This document shows positions 8,699 through 17,112 of a DNA stretch of 64,000 bases, piece after piece. Origin of the DNA: Psychrobacter sp. P2G3 (GTDB taxonomy: Bacteria; Pseudomonadota; Gammaproteobacteria; Pseudomonadales; Moraxellaceae). The notes beneath the pieces are model-generated. The model searched no databases and was not told the DNA's origin. It was given only the letters and a program-made list of their open reading frames with translations. Each line of letters begins with the position of its first letter. Within the stretch, counting starts at the first letter, position 1. The stretch covers positions 1,364,001 to 1,428,000 of the forward strand of contig NZ_CP012529.1 of the NCBI RefSeq assembly GCF_001593285.1. Direction: 5' to 3'. The translations under genes were made by a program, and so were the position numbers.

Positions 8699-9598
8699 AT
8701 GAAACTTATTAAATTAACTGCAATCTCTGCTGCTGTTTTAGCATCAACTGCTGCTTTAGCAGCTGAGCCTGTAATCGTTGTTGATAACAATGATGCAGTA
8801 GTATACGAAGCTGAGCCTGTAGCTGTTGCGTATGAAGCTGAGCCTGTAGCCGTTGCATATGAAGCTGAAGTAGCTCCTGCTGCTTATAATAATGATGCAG
8901 GTGTTATTCGTAACACTACTGGTGCTATTTTCGGTGGTACTAAGACTTTATTTAACACAGCTATTAACCCAGCATCTGTTAGTGCTGAAGTTGGTACTTT
9001 AGGTTATGGTGCTAACGTAGCATGGAGCATCAACGAAAAAACTGAATTACAAGCTGGTTGGGCTGGTGGCGATGTTGCTGACTTATTTGGCGGTGATTTC
9101 GATGCAAACGACGTAAACTATGACGTTGATACTGATTTTAGCAACCCGTACTTAGGTGTACAGTTACGCCCTATGTCTAACTGGTTCACTGTTGGTGCTG
9201 GTATCATCGTTCCTGACAACGATATCGATGTCCGTGCTAACGCTGAAGGTCCAAACTTTAGAATTGATAATGTCGATTATAACTCTGCTGAAACTGGTAC
9301 TTTAGAAGGTACTATGGAACATCGTAACAAACTAGCTCCATACGGTACTATTGGTTTCCGTCCTAACATCGGTAACAACTGGGGTGTATTCGGTGAAATC
9401 GGTGCAGCTTATATGGGTACTACTGATGCCACTGTTCGTTCAAGCAACCCAGATGGTGATGTCACAGCTACTTCAGTAAATGGTACTACTACTGTTACAG
9501 GTAACGATGTTGCAGCTGCAGCAGAAAAAGAGCTAGAAGATAAAGATTGGTTAGAGTGGATGCCAATTGTTAAGCTTGGTGCAACTTACCGCTTCTAA
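8699..9598 (+). CDS. CarO-like outer membrane porin
   Basis: Predicted 299-residue outer membrane beta-barrel. A signal peptide ends near AALAAEP (residues 20-24). The mature part matches the layout of the Acinetobacter carbapenem-associated porin CarO: SAEVGTLGYGANVAW opens the barrel, NKLAPYGTIGFRPNIGNNW and GVFGEIGAAYMG lie in the middle, and EWMPIVKLGATYRF ends in the aromatic residue expected for barrel insertion. CarO proteins pass basic amino acids such as ornithine and influence carbapenem entry; the substrate here is unknown. An unusual stretch after the signal peptide repeats YEAEPVAVA two and a half times (residues 36-57). AGGAG precedes the ATG. A strong terminator follows, and the codon choice is uniform as in abundant proteins. 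General OmpW/OmpA-type barrel is the alternative. Confidence 0.82.
   Translation: MKLIKLTAISAAVLASTAALAAEPVIVVDNNDAVVYEAEPVAVAYEAEPVAVAYEAEVAPAAYNNDAGVIRNTTGAIFGGTKTLFNTAINPASVSAEVGTLGYGANVAWSINEKTELQAGWAGGDVADLFGGDFDANDVNYDVDTDFSNPYLGVQLRPMSNWFTVGAGIIVPDNDIDVRANAEGPNFRIDNVDYNSAETGTLEGTMEHRNKLAPYGTIGFRPNIGNNWGVFGEIGAAYMGTTDATVRSSNPDGDVTATSVNGTTTVTGNDVAAAAEKELEDKDWLEWMPIVKLGATYRF
8804..8869 (+). repeat. 27-bp tandem repeat inside the porin gene
   Basis: Codons 36-57 carry two copies of YEAEPVAVA and a partial third. The nucleotide unit is 27 bp with few differences, which suggests recent duplication. The repeat is acidic and proline-containing, between the signal peptide and the barrel. Confidence 0.8.
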
Positions 9599-9643
9599 TC
9601 TAATCACAGTTTAAGTACTGTCATTAGAAGAAGAGTAAAAGCA

Positions 9644-9675
9644 TAAAAAACGACCCTAAAAAGGGTCGTTTTTTT
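9644..9675. terminator. Terminator after the porin gene, shared with the sfp-type gene
   Basis: AAAAAACGACCCT and AGGGTCGTTTTTTT pair around a 4-nt AAAA loop, symmetric enough to serve both convergent genes. Confidence 0.93.
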
Positions 9676-9730
9676 ATGTCTGCTCCAAAGTACTAAATAG
9701 TCGTAAAGAGATAAGGTTGACAAAATTATG

Positions 9731-10474
9731 CTAAAAAATGACCACGGTCTGGTGAGAAAGTAACAATGTAATCTGATAGCCTAACTCATTATCTTCAATA
9801 ATAGTTAGAAGCGAATTATTTTGTTCAAAGTTGACAACAATATTCGGAATGAGATGTTCATAGTTCATTCCTAATCCTTGCGCCAACTTATAATGGTGAA
9901 TCTTAATAAAGCTCTCTTTTATCTGCCAAAGTAACTTAGCAGTGGTTTCACGTTGAGTAGTGGGCAATGTTTGTAGCAGAGCAATCTCGTTAGAGTGATA
10001 AAAACGCTGTGCCACATGCCAATCGACTTTATTGGTTTCTATATCAATACCCACAGTGCGCTGACGACTGATAATTACAGCAACCTTATTATTTGCATAA
10101 CTATCACTTGAATGACTAAAGCACACGTAGTATTTGCTATTAATGAGTCGATAAGGGTATTGGGTTTCGTCTAACGTATCCTCTATTTCTAACTTGGTCA
10201 GTAACTCTTGTAGCAATAACCGAACGCCTAGACGTTGTTGTTGACGTTGATTCAGAGCGTTTTTGCGTGCTGATAAATATGTTTCAGCAGTATAGTATTG
10301 CCAGTTAAAATCAGTAAAATTAATAGGATGAGCGCGTAGAGTGTTAGACACTAATGATAGAGGTGGCTTATTCCGTAAGCTTAGATGTAAAGGTGAGCCC
10401 ACATCGGCAACTGCGCACCATGTCATAGGATCAAGTTGAGTATATTCGATGTTAAAAAGATGTGGGATTGGCAT
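9731..10474 (-). CDS. Sfp-type 4'-phosphopantetheinyl transferase
   Basis: Transfers the 4'-phosphopantetheine arm of CoA to a serine of acyl- or peptidyl-carrier proteins. The 247-residue protein has the Sfp-type two-lobe layout. The family motifs are VGIDIE (141-146, magnesium-binding Asp and Glu) and WQIKESFIK (183-191), the second metal and substrate motif. FSHS near 119-122 matches the CoA-contacting region. No polyketide or nonribosomal peptide genes are seen nearby, so it may be a general carrier-protein activator, possibly the only such enzyme besides or instead of AcpS. It is monocistronic between two bidirectional terminators. Confidence 0.9.
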   Translation of the reverse strand: MPIPHLFNIEYTQLDPMTWCAVADVGSPLHLSLRNKPPLSLVSNTLRAHPINFTDFNWQYYTAETYLSARKNALNQRQQQRLGVRLLLQELLTKLEIEDTLDETQYPYRLINSKYYVCFSHSSDSYANNKVAVIISRQRTVGIDIETNKVDWHVAQRFYHSNEIALLQTLPTTQRETTAKLLWQIKESFIKIHHYKLAQGLGMNYEHLIPNIVVNFEQNNSLLTIIEDNELGYQITLLLSHQTVVIF

Positions 10475-10606
10475 AATTTTTTTATATCAAAAGTTAAAAA
10501 CGATTATAAAGAAATATAAAAAGTTAATTAATAAATAGCAACTATATATAAACCTTGAGAAAGTAACCATTATTATTATCTTAATTTAACATCATTTTAG
10601 CTGAAC

Positions 10607-10646
10607 TAAAAAGCCCAACAATATTAATATTGCTGGGCTTTTTTTG
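10607..10646. terminator. Terminator downstream of the Pal-like gene
   Basis: AAAAAGCCCA and TGGGCTTTTTTT arms with an inner CAATATT/AATATTG stem. It lies between the minus-strand Pal-like gene and the sfp-type gene and ends the former. Confidence 0.92.
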
Positions 10647-10683
10647 ATGCTAAATAAAGTCTATCAACTACATATAATAGCTC

Positions 10684-11235
10684 TTAGTAGGAAAGCTCGG
10701 CACGACGGTTCTGTGCATAAGCTTCTTCAGTAGTACCAGCCGCAGCAGGACGCTCTTCGCCATAACTGATGACTCGGATGTTATTTACAGAAACACCTTG
10801 GGCAGCAAGATAATCACGTGCTGCCTGTGCACGGCGCTCGCCTAGAGCAACGTTGTATTCACGGCTACCGCGTTCATCAGTGTGACCTGCAATCACGACA
10901 CCAGCTGCTGGATTTGAGCTTAATAGGTTAGCATGTTGGTTCAAGATGCTAGCAGATTGTGAAGTAATTTCACTACTGTCAAAGGCGAAATATACAACGG
11001 CTTGAAGATTTTCAGCACCAGTAAGAATAGCATTTGAATTGTCTACAACCACAGCACCAGTGTAACCGACTTGACCACCTGGGATACCTAGAGGAGCAAC
11101 GACGACTTCAGAAGTAGCGCGCTTAGTAGCACAACCAGTTGTGATTGCGACAGCACCTGATAATAGGGCAAGCGCAGCGATTTTAGCAAAACGGCTATTG
11201 GATATAGGGTTAGACAACGTAGAGTTAATTGACAT
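10684..11235 (-). CDS. Pal-like OmpA-domain lipoprotein
   Basis: A 183-residue outer-membrane lipoprotein expected to bind peptidoglycan. The N-terminus is a lipoprotein signal with lipobox TTGC and lipidated Cys35. Residues about 75-183 form an OmpA/Pal domain: VVYFAFDSSEI, GHTDERGSREYNVALGERRA and ISYGEERPA, with the Asp and Arg that hold diaminopimelate. The tol genes are not adjacent, so it may be either the main Pal or a stand-alone paralogue. It has its own leader, a GGAGCTC-type ribosome site before the ATG and a terminator after it. Confidence 0.88.
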   Translation of the reverse strand: MSINSTLSNPISNSRFAKIAALALLSGAVAITTGCATKRATSEVVVAPLGIPGGQVGYTGAVVVDNSNAILTGAENLQAVVYFAFDSSEITSQSASILNQHANLLSSNPAAGVVIAGHTDERGSREYNVALGERRAQAARDYLAAQGVSVNNIRVISYGEERPAAAGTTEEAYAQNRRAELSY

Positions 11236-11435
11236 GATGAGCTCCTAAATTTTTAATAAAATTTGTTTTTTTTGAACTGCTTATAGTAAAACCTAGGCAA
11301 TTACTGCCCATAGTAGAATCAATGTTACGTTATGTAAATAACATTACTGTAAATCATGTCAAAATTTGTCAGCTATTACAATATACATTTGGCAACTTTT
11401 AGTGAGAATCAGTGGTCTGACAAGTCATAAAGCCA

Positions 11436-12128
11436 TTACCAGCGATGTTTGTTCCAGTTTTCAGGGTTGGCCCAATAATCAGCATTCAGCCAATTTGGTA
11501 GCTTTTTATAATCATATAAATTAAATTGCCATAACGTTAATGATGCTGACAAGTTTGACGATGACTGAGGCAATGGAGTCTCACCTAATATATCAAGAGG
11601 TGTAAAGCCATAAGCTCGCAGATCTAAAGTACTATCAAGAGCAATAACTAAATGTGCAGCATAGAGGTCACGGTAGCGCATTAGCAATGGAATGTAGGGT
11701 TGCAGCATGTCTAATGATAAGTTGGGTAGCCAAAAGCACGCAAGTTGGTAGCGCTGCGGTATGGATTGCGTCGTAAGCTCTGATAATGTGGAGAAGTCTG
11801 CTATTTTTTTCGTAGCGGCATTTATACTAGCAGGAGTGTTGACAGTTTTTTCATCATTAGCCCCTTCATTTTTGAGACCCAACTGCGATCTTAACTCAGC
11901 AAGCATTTTCTGATTTTCAACTGTCCATAATAGCTGAGGGATATTATTCGACTTTATATTATTCGATGTTTTATTGACGGTGTTTTTATTATCTGAAATC
12001 GCTGCATTATCCTCAATATTAGATGGTGAGATTGAATCGTCGAGGGTGGGTAGTAGTGCCTCTATATAATCATCCAATATATTTAGGGTAATCGTACTAT
12101 TCGTTGTATTTGCCGATGAGTCAGTCAT
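11436..12128 (-). CDS. Uncharacterised protein, possibly DUF6231-like
   Basis: I do not firmly recognise this protein. From the chosen ATG it has 230 residues; an upstream ATG at 12161 would add 11. Residues 1-110 are low-complexity, rich in Asn, Ser, Thr and Asp, and probably disordered. Residues 130-230 look folded: RYQLACFWLPNL, then RYRDLYAAHLVIALD, LDLRAYGFTPLDILGE, and a C-terminal tryptophan-rich NADYWANPENWNKHRW. The tail recalls a small gammaproteobacterial family (DUF6231), from memory only and unverified. No signal peptide or membrane segment is evident. It is divergent from pepN across a 270-bp spacer with a Fur-box-like site. Confidence 0.7.
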   Translation of the reverse strand: MTDSSANTTNSTITLNILDDYIEALLPTLDDSISPSNIEDNAAISDNKNTVNKTSNNIKSNNIPQLLWTVENQKMLAELRSQLGLKNEGANDEKTVNTPASINAATKKIADFSTLSELTTQSIPQRYQLACFWLPNLSLDMLQPYIPLLMRYRDLYAAHLVIALDSTLDLRAYGFTPLDILGETPLPQSSSNLSASLTLWQFNLYDYKKLPNWLNADYWANPENWNKHRW

Positions 12129-12347
12129 AGAGTATTGCCAGCTGATTAAAAAATGAGTCATATTTTATTATAGAGGATAAATAAAAAGTTTGGTGACCGA
12201 GCTTAAAACTTGCTCGCCCTTGAAATCTAGCAGACTGAGCCAATGTAGCAATAGAAATGAGTATCATATAGTCTATCGCTTATATACAAAAATACTGTAG
12301 AAAATATATCGCTTTGTTTTACCTCACAACTATGCTCATTTGCTCAT

Positions 12348-12366
12348 TATAATGATAATTATTGGC
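12348..12366. promoter_or_regulatory. Fur-box-like site upstream of pepN
   Basis: Compared with the 19-bp consensus GATAATGATAATCATTATC, 15 positions match (core ATAATGATAATTATT). It ends 34 bp before the pepN ATG, where it could overlap the promoter. Confidence 0.4.
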
Positions 12367-12400
12367 TCAAGCATATTCATCTTAAATAATAGGAATTTCT

Positions 12401-15043
12401 ATGTCTATCTCTGAAACTGATGCTCAAATCATTAACCCTGATATGCCTGACGTGCCACCACATGCACCTAGAAAAATTCATCTGACTGATTATCAGCTGC
12501 CAAGTTTTGATGTGGATACCGTAGATTTAGATATCAAGATTTTCGATGATTATGCAACGGTTGATAGCAAGCTAGTCATGAACCGCCAAGCGGTAGGTGA
12601 TTTGGTGCTATACGGTGAAGATGTTGAGCTCGTTACTATTAAGGTTGATGGTGAGCCTCTTAGCTCTGAGCAGTATAGCCAAGCAGATGGCAAACTCACG
12701 ATTGCTGATGCTCCTGATAATTTAACGTTAGAGTTGCAGGTTCGCATTCATCCGCAGACCAACACTGCGCTAGAAGGTTTGTATATGGCAGGCACTGGTA
12801 GCGATACCATGTTTGTCACCCAGTGTGAGCCAGAAGGCTTTCGCAAGATTACTTTTTATCCAGACCGTCCCGATGTACTGGCGATATTTACCACGCGCGT
12901 TGAAGCAGATAAGCGTTATCCGACACTGCTCGCCAATGGTAATTTGGTGGAGCAAGGTGAAGTTGCAGATGTGCCAGACCGTCATTATGCTATTTGGCAT
13001 GATCCGACCAATAAGCCAAGTTATCTGTTTGCCTGTGTTGCTGCTGATTTAGATGTGCTTACCGATCATTATACAACCAGTGAAGGTCGCGAAGTCACGC
13101 TTGAAGTGTATGCTAAATCTACGGATATTGATAAATGCCATGTCGGTATGCAAGCATTGAAAGACGCGATGGAGTGGGATGAAGTTAATTACGGCCGTGC
13201 GTATGATTTGGATCGCTACATGATAGTCGCGGTCAGTCAATTTAATATGGGCGCAATGGAAAATAAAGGCCTAAACATCTTTAATACCGCCTGCGTATTG
13301 TCTAGTCCTGAGACCACGACCGATGCGCGTAGCTTTAATGTCAAAGCAGTCATCGCTCATGAATACTTCCATAACTGGACGGGTAACCGTATTACCTGCC
13401 GTGACTGGTTCCAATTGTGCCTAAAAGAAGGGTTGACGGTTTATCGTGATCAATCCTTTTCAGCGGATCAGCAGTCGAGTGCGGTGCAGCGTATCGATGA
13501 TGTAGCGACATTACGTGCGCATCAGTTTGCGGAAGATGCAGGACCACTTGCGCATCCAGTACGTCCTGAAAGCTTCGTTGAGATTAATAATTTTTATACC
13601 ACCACTATTTATGAAAAAGGCGCTGAAATCGTGCGCATGCTGGCCAATACATTGGGGCCGGATAATTTCCGTAAAGGCACTGACGAATATTTTCGTCGTT
13701 ACGATGGTCAAGCAGTCACAGTTGAGGACTTTTTATCAGCACTAAGCATTACTGACGATAAAATCGAGGACTTCATCGATTGGTACCGTCAACCAGGTAC
13801 GCCAATGCTGTCTGGTCATCAAGACTATGATAGCGAGACGCAAACGTTGACCATTACTCTGAGTCAGCAAACGCGCCATGTGAGCGGATTTGAAGCTCCT
13901 AAACCTTTACCGATTCCAGTAGCGACAGCGCTATTCGATAAAGCGTCTGGTGATATAGTCGGCGAGCGTATGTTGTTGTTAGATCAGGCTGAGCAAACCT
14001 TTAGCTTCGATAATATTACCAGTGAACCTGTGGTGTCATTACTCCGTGATTTCAGTGCGCCGGTACAGCTCAACTATGACTATCAAGATGAAGACTTGGC
14101 ATTTTTACTCAAACATGAGACCAATGGTTTTAACCGCTGGCAAGTGACGCAGATGCTAGTAAATCGTATTTTACTGCAAGGTCAGGGCTCTAAAAGCAGT
14201 CCTGAGGTATATCTGCAAGCATTGGCACAGACCTTACCAACCTTGGCTACTGACGATGCTATGTTGGCTGCACGCTTGCTTGATATTCCATCAGCGCAAG
14301 AGTTGGCCTCTGCCATTCACAAAAACTACGATCCGATATTGATTAAAGAGCAGCGTGAAGGCTTGTATCGTCAAGTGGCAGAGTCACTATCGGGGCAGTG
14401 GACAACGCTCTATGAACAACTGCCGTTACAGGCTTATGAGGATAGCTCTGAGGCTCGCGGGAAGCGTGCCTTGCGTAACGTAGTATTGGATATGGCATTG
14501 ACTGCCAAAGTTGCAGGCACGGCTGAATTGGCACAGCAGCAGTACGATAATGCTAGCTGTATGACCGAACGCTTTGGTGCATTAAAGGCGATGGTCAACC
14601 ATCAGGTCGCAAATGCTGATGAGTATTTGGCAGATTTTTATAATCGCTTTCAAGCCGATGACTTAGTAATTGACTTATGGTTTAGTGTGCAAGCCGCTGC
14701 TGACAATGTGAGTACTAATAAAATTAAAGATCTGCTGAATCATGCAGATTTCGATTGGAACACGCCCAATCGTGTACGCTCAGTAATCAGCGCTTTTACC
14801 TCGCAGCCGACTATACTTTGGACGACAGAAGGATTGGACATCTATACCGATGTGATTCAAAGGTTGGATGATGCCAATCCTGTCTTGGCCTCGCGCTTAC
14901 TGCAAGTGCTGGCACGCTGGTACACATTGGTTGAACCACGTCGTCAAATGGCGCATGAGCAGCTTATCAGTTTGCAGGAAAAAGCATCTTCTAAGCATGT
15001 ACTTGAGAGCTTAGATAGTGTGCTAGGCGCGGCAGCGGATTAA
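12401..15043 (+). CDS. pepN: Aminopeptidase N (M1 family)
   Basis: Cytoplasmic zinc metallo-aminopeptidase that removes N-terminal residues from peptides in protein turnover. The 880-residue length matches gammaproteobacterial PepN. The exopeptidase motif GAMEN is at 284-288. The zinc site is His320-Glu321 and His324 in HEYFH, with the third ligand Glu343 in LKEGLTVYRD, 19 residues on, as in E. coli. The C-terminal helical domain (about 560-880) is intact. AGGA precedes the ATG. It is a single gene with a terminator behind it and a Fur-box-like sequence just before the start. Confidence 0.97.
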   Translation: MSISETDAQIINPDMPDVPPHAPRKIHLTDYQLPSFDVDTVDLDIKIFDDYATVDSKLVMNRQAVGDLVLYGEDVELVTIKVDGEPLSSEQYSQADGKLTIADAPDNLTLELQVRIHPQTNTALEGLYMAGTGSDTMFVTQCEPEGFRKITFYPDRPDVLAIFTTRVEADKRYPTLLANGNLVEQGEVADVPDRHYAIWHDPTNKPSYLFACVAADLDVLTDHYTTSEGREVTLEVYAKSTDIDKCHVGMQALKDAMEWDEVNYGRAYDLDRYMIVAVSQFNMGAMENKGLNIFNTACVLSSPETTTDARSFNVKAVIAHEYFHNWTGNRITCRDWFQLCLKEGLTVYRDQSFSADQQSSAVQRIDDVATLRAHQFAEDAGPLAHPVRPESFVEINNFYTTTIYEKGAEIVRMLANTLGPDNFRKGTDEYFRRYDGQAVTVEDFLSALSITDDKIEDFIDWYRQPGTPMLSGHQDYDSETQTLTITLSQQTRHVSGFEAPKPLPIPVATALFDKASGDIVGERMLLLDQAEQTFSFDNITSEPVVSLLRDFSAPVQLNYDYQDEDLAFLLKHETNGFNRWQVTQMLVNRILLQGQGSKSSPEVYLQALAQTLPTLATDDAMLAARLLDIPSAQELASAIHKNYDPILIKEQREGLYRQVAESLSGQWTTLYEQLPLQAYEDSSEARGKRALRNVVLDMALTAKVAGTAELAQQQYDNASCMTERFGALKAMVNHQVANADEYLADFYNRFQADDLVIDLWFSVQAAADNVSTNKIKDLLNHADFDWNTPNRVRSVISAFTSQPTILWTTEGLDIYTDVIQRLDDANPVLASRLLQVLARWYTLVEPRRQMAHEQLISLQEKASSKHVLESLDSVLGAAAD

Positions 15044-15066
15044 TAATTTGCTTTAACAAGTAAAAT

Positions 15067-15100
15067 AAAAGGCTAAACTAAAATATCAGTTTAGCCTTTT
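15067..15100. terminator. Terminator after pepN
   Basis: AAAGGCTAAACT pairs with AGTTTAGCCTTTT around an 8-nt loop. It also lies downstream of the convergent cupin gene and can serve both. Confidence 0.92.
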
Positions 15101-15128
15101 GACGTTATGAGTTAGGCTATTTGAAGAT

Positions 15129-15485
15129 CTAAATTCTCGGCTTGGGCGCAGGTTCTCTATCTGAATCACCAGAATTTGGCTCGCCTTTTGGTTCGATTAG
15201 TAAAACCTTCACTTCATGCTCTGCGCGTGGTCGATGGCTCACACCTTTGGGTACGATAAACAATTCCCCAGCTTTGACAAGACGAGAATGTTCACCTTCT
15301 ATATCCATAAACATCTCGCCCTCTAACACATAGAAAAAGTCGTCCGTTTCTTCATGTTTATGAAAGGGGTACTCTCCTTGAAATTTTACTACCATCACTT
15401 CGTTTTGATTATAATCAGCAACGACATGTGGATCCCAGTAGCTTGAAAACATGCTTAGTTTATCCGAGAGTTTAATGGTATTCAT
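15129..15485 (-). CDS. Small single-domain cupin protein
   Basis: A 118-residue cupin barrel. The first cupin motif includes PFHKHEETDDFFYVLEGEM, with the two metal-binding histidines and glutamate; the second is IVPKGVSHRPRAE, with the last histidine. All metal ligands appear present. Such proteins are often annotated as mannose-6-phosphate isomerase-like, but the substrate cannot be read from the sequence. The C-terminal 15 residues are charged and proline-rich. It has its own ribosome site (GGGAAAA) and is flanked by terminators on both sides. Confidence 0.8.
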   Translation of the reverse strand: MNTIKLSDKLSMFSSYWDPHVVADYNQNEVMVVKFQGEYPFHKHEETDDFFYVLEGEMFMDIEGEHSRLVKAGELFIVPKGVSHRPRAEHEVKVLLIEPKGEPNSGDSDREPAPKPRI

Positions 15486-15561
15486 GGTTTTCCCTTTTCA
15501 TATAAAGATCATTTATCCCATAATAAACTAAAAGCTTATTGTTTTAATTTGATTAGGCAAT

Positions 15562-15594
15562 AAAAAGCCCACCTACGCATAGATGGGCTTTTTC
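15562..15594. terminator. Terminator downstream of the DAHP synthase gene
   Basis: AAAAAGCCCA and TGGGCTTTTT arms with a partial inner CTA/TAG stem, positioned 26 nt after the minus-strand DAHP synthase stop. Confidence 0.9.
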
Positions 15595-15620
15595 TCAATT
15601 AATATTTAGGTAGTTAGCTA

Positions 15621-16703
15621 TTAGCGATTAGGTAAAATGTCTTTCACCGTATCACGTAGATTATGTATAGCAGTCACGGTACTATCCCAATCGAGACAAC
15701 CATCGGTGATAGATTTACCATACTCGAGCTGGCTCAAATCTTCAGTAAGCTTTTGGCTGCCACCTTTTAAATGGCTTTCAATCATCATGCCGATAATTGA
15801 TTTATTACCGTTTTGAATCTGCTCAGCGACATTTTGGATGACCATCGGTTGTAAGTAAGGGTCTTTACCTGAGTTTGCATGACTTGAGTCGATCATAATC
15901 TTACTGCTGGTTTTTCCTTTAGCTAGCTCGTTTTCGACTTGGGCGACAGCGGTTTCGTCATAGTTAGGTTTGCCATTACCACCGCGCAGTACGACGTGTG
16001 CATAAGGGTTGCCTTTAGACTTGATGATAGATACTTTGCCATCTTCTGATAGACCTAAGAAGCTATGACCAGCTTTTACTGCTTGCATAGCGTTGACTGC
16101 GACAGTCATGCCACCGTCAGTACCATTCTTAAAGCCTACTGGGCACGATAAGCCTGAACTCATCTCACGGTGTGTTTGGCTCTCAGTGGTACGTGCGCCA
16201 ATCGCTGACCAGCTGATCAAGTCCTGCATGTACTGCGGGGTATTTGGGTCTAAAGCTTCAGTCGCACAAGGCAAACCCTTCTCATTTAAATCAAGCAGTA
16301 GCTTACGAGCGGTACGTAGACCTTTTTCGATATCGAAGCTGTCATTCATATCAGGGTCGTTAATCATGCCCTTCCAACCAACAGTAGTACGTGGCTTTTC
16401 AAAATAGACACGCATAACGACAAAGATAGTGTCTTCGACTTCTTTTGCCAATACGGCTAAGCGGTCAGCATATTCGTGCGCCGCCTTGATATCATGGATA
16501 GAGCAAGGACCGATGACTATAAACAGGCGCTTATCTTTACCATCCAAAATATCTTGAATAGTATGGCGACCTTTTAGAACGGTTTTATAAGCTTCGTTCG
16601 AAAGGGGCAGCTCAGCTTTTAGCTCAGCGGGAGTGATCAAAGGAATGAATTTTTCAATGTTCACGTCATCAATATCTGCATTATGGGTAGCTGGTGTTGT
16701 CAT
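15621..16703 (-). CDS. aroG: 3-deoxy-7-phosphoheptulonate (DAHP) synthase, class I
   Basis: Condenses phosphoenolpyruvate with erythrose 4-phosphate to DAHP, the entry to the shikimate pathway. The 360-residue protein is of the AroF/G/H type. Motifs include VIGPCSIHD (metal-binding Cys), VYFEKPRTTVGWKG (phosphoenolpyruvate-binding Lys and Arg), GARTTESQTHREMSSGLSCP, and IDSSHANSGKDP with the metal-binding His. The tail GGSQKLTEDLSQLEYGKSITDGC is standard. Which amino acid inhibits the enzyme cannot be told reliably, so the aroG symbol stands for the family. It has a private terminator and is divergent from lpxB. Confidence 0.93.
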   Translation of the reverse strand: MTTPATHNADIDDVNIEKFIPLITPAELKAELPLSNEAYKTVLKGRHTIQDILDGKDKRLFIVIGPCSIHDIKAAHEYADRLAVLAKEVEDTIFVVMRVYFEKPRTTVGWKGMINDPDMNDSFDIEKGLRTARKLLLDLNEKGLPCATEALDPNTPQYMQDLISWSAIGARTTESQTHREMSSGLSCPVGFKNGTDGGMTVAVNAMQAVKAGHSFLGLSEDGKVSIIKSKGNPYAHVVLRGGNGKPNYDETAVAQVENELAKGKTSSKIMIDSSHANSGKDPYLQPMVIQNVAEQIQNGNKSIIGMMIESHLKGGSQKLTEDLSQLEYGKSITDGCLDWDSTVTAIHNLRDTVKDILPNR

Positions 16704-16820
16704 GATTACACTTCGTCTAGCTAATTTATAGGGATATTCATTATGCGGTCAAAATTGCATGTTGACAAGGGCAGTCGTTCAGTTAATTGACTGATAACTG
16801 GAATGTTAAAACCAAAATTT

Positions 16821-16860
16821 TGTTATACTTGCCCATTATCGGGATGCGCAGGGTGCATTT
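16821..16860 (+). promoter_or_regulatory. Extended -10 promoter and short leader hairpin before lpxB
   Basis: TGTTATACT (16821-16829) fits an extended -10 element, predicting a transcript starting near 16836 and a leader of about 277 nt. Directly downstream a 6-bp stem (ATGCGC, loop AGG, GTGCAT) is followed by TTTTTA, a small terminator-like structure. The rest of the 409-bp spacer between the aroG-type gene and lpxB shows no gene. Confidence 0.35.
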
Positions 16861-17112
16861 TTACTATATGTAGCTCATTTATGGTCTACAGTTTTACGCA
16901 TTAATGTACTTAATATGTTTAATAAAAAATCAAAATCATAGGTTAAGGCACATAGTTTCATACTTTACTACATAGACAAGCCCTGATTATTTTGTTTGTA
17001 CTAATTGTTTTAGACGTCTGATTTTAGGCGCTTCCCCATCTGATTCTTATGGCATACGCTTTGCTGTATTTTTTAATTGTTCATTATTGCATTGTTAATG
17101 TTGAGACCTGTC

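Noticed and set aside
10684..11235. Assigning the OmpA-domain lipoprotein firmly as the Tol-Pal system's Pal
   Set aside because: No tol genes are adjacent, and stand-alone paralogues have the same domain, so only a Pal-like call is given.
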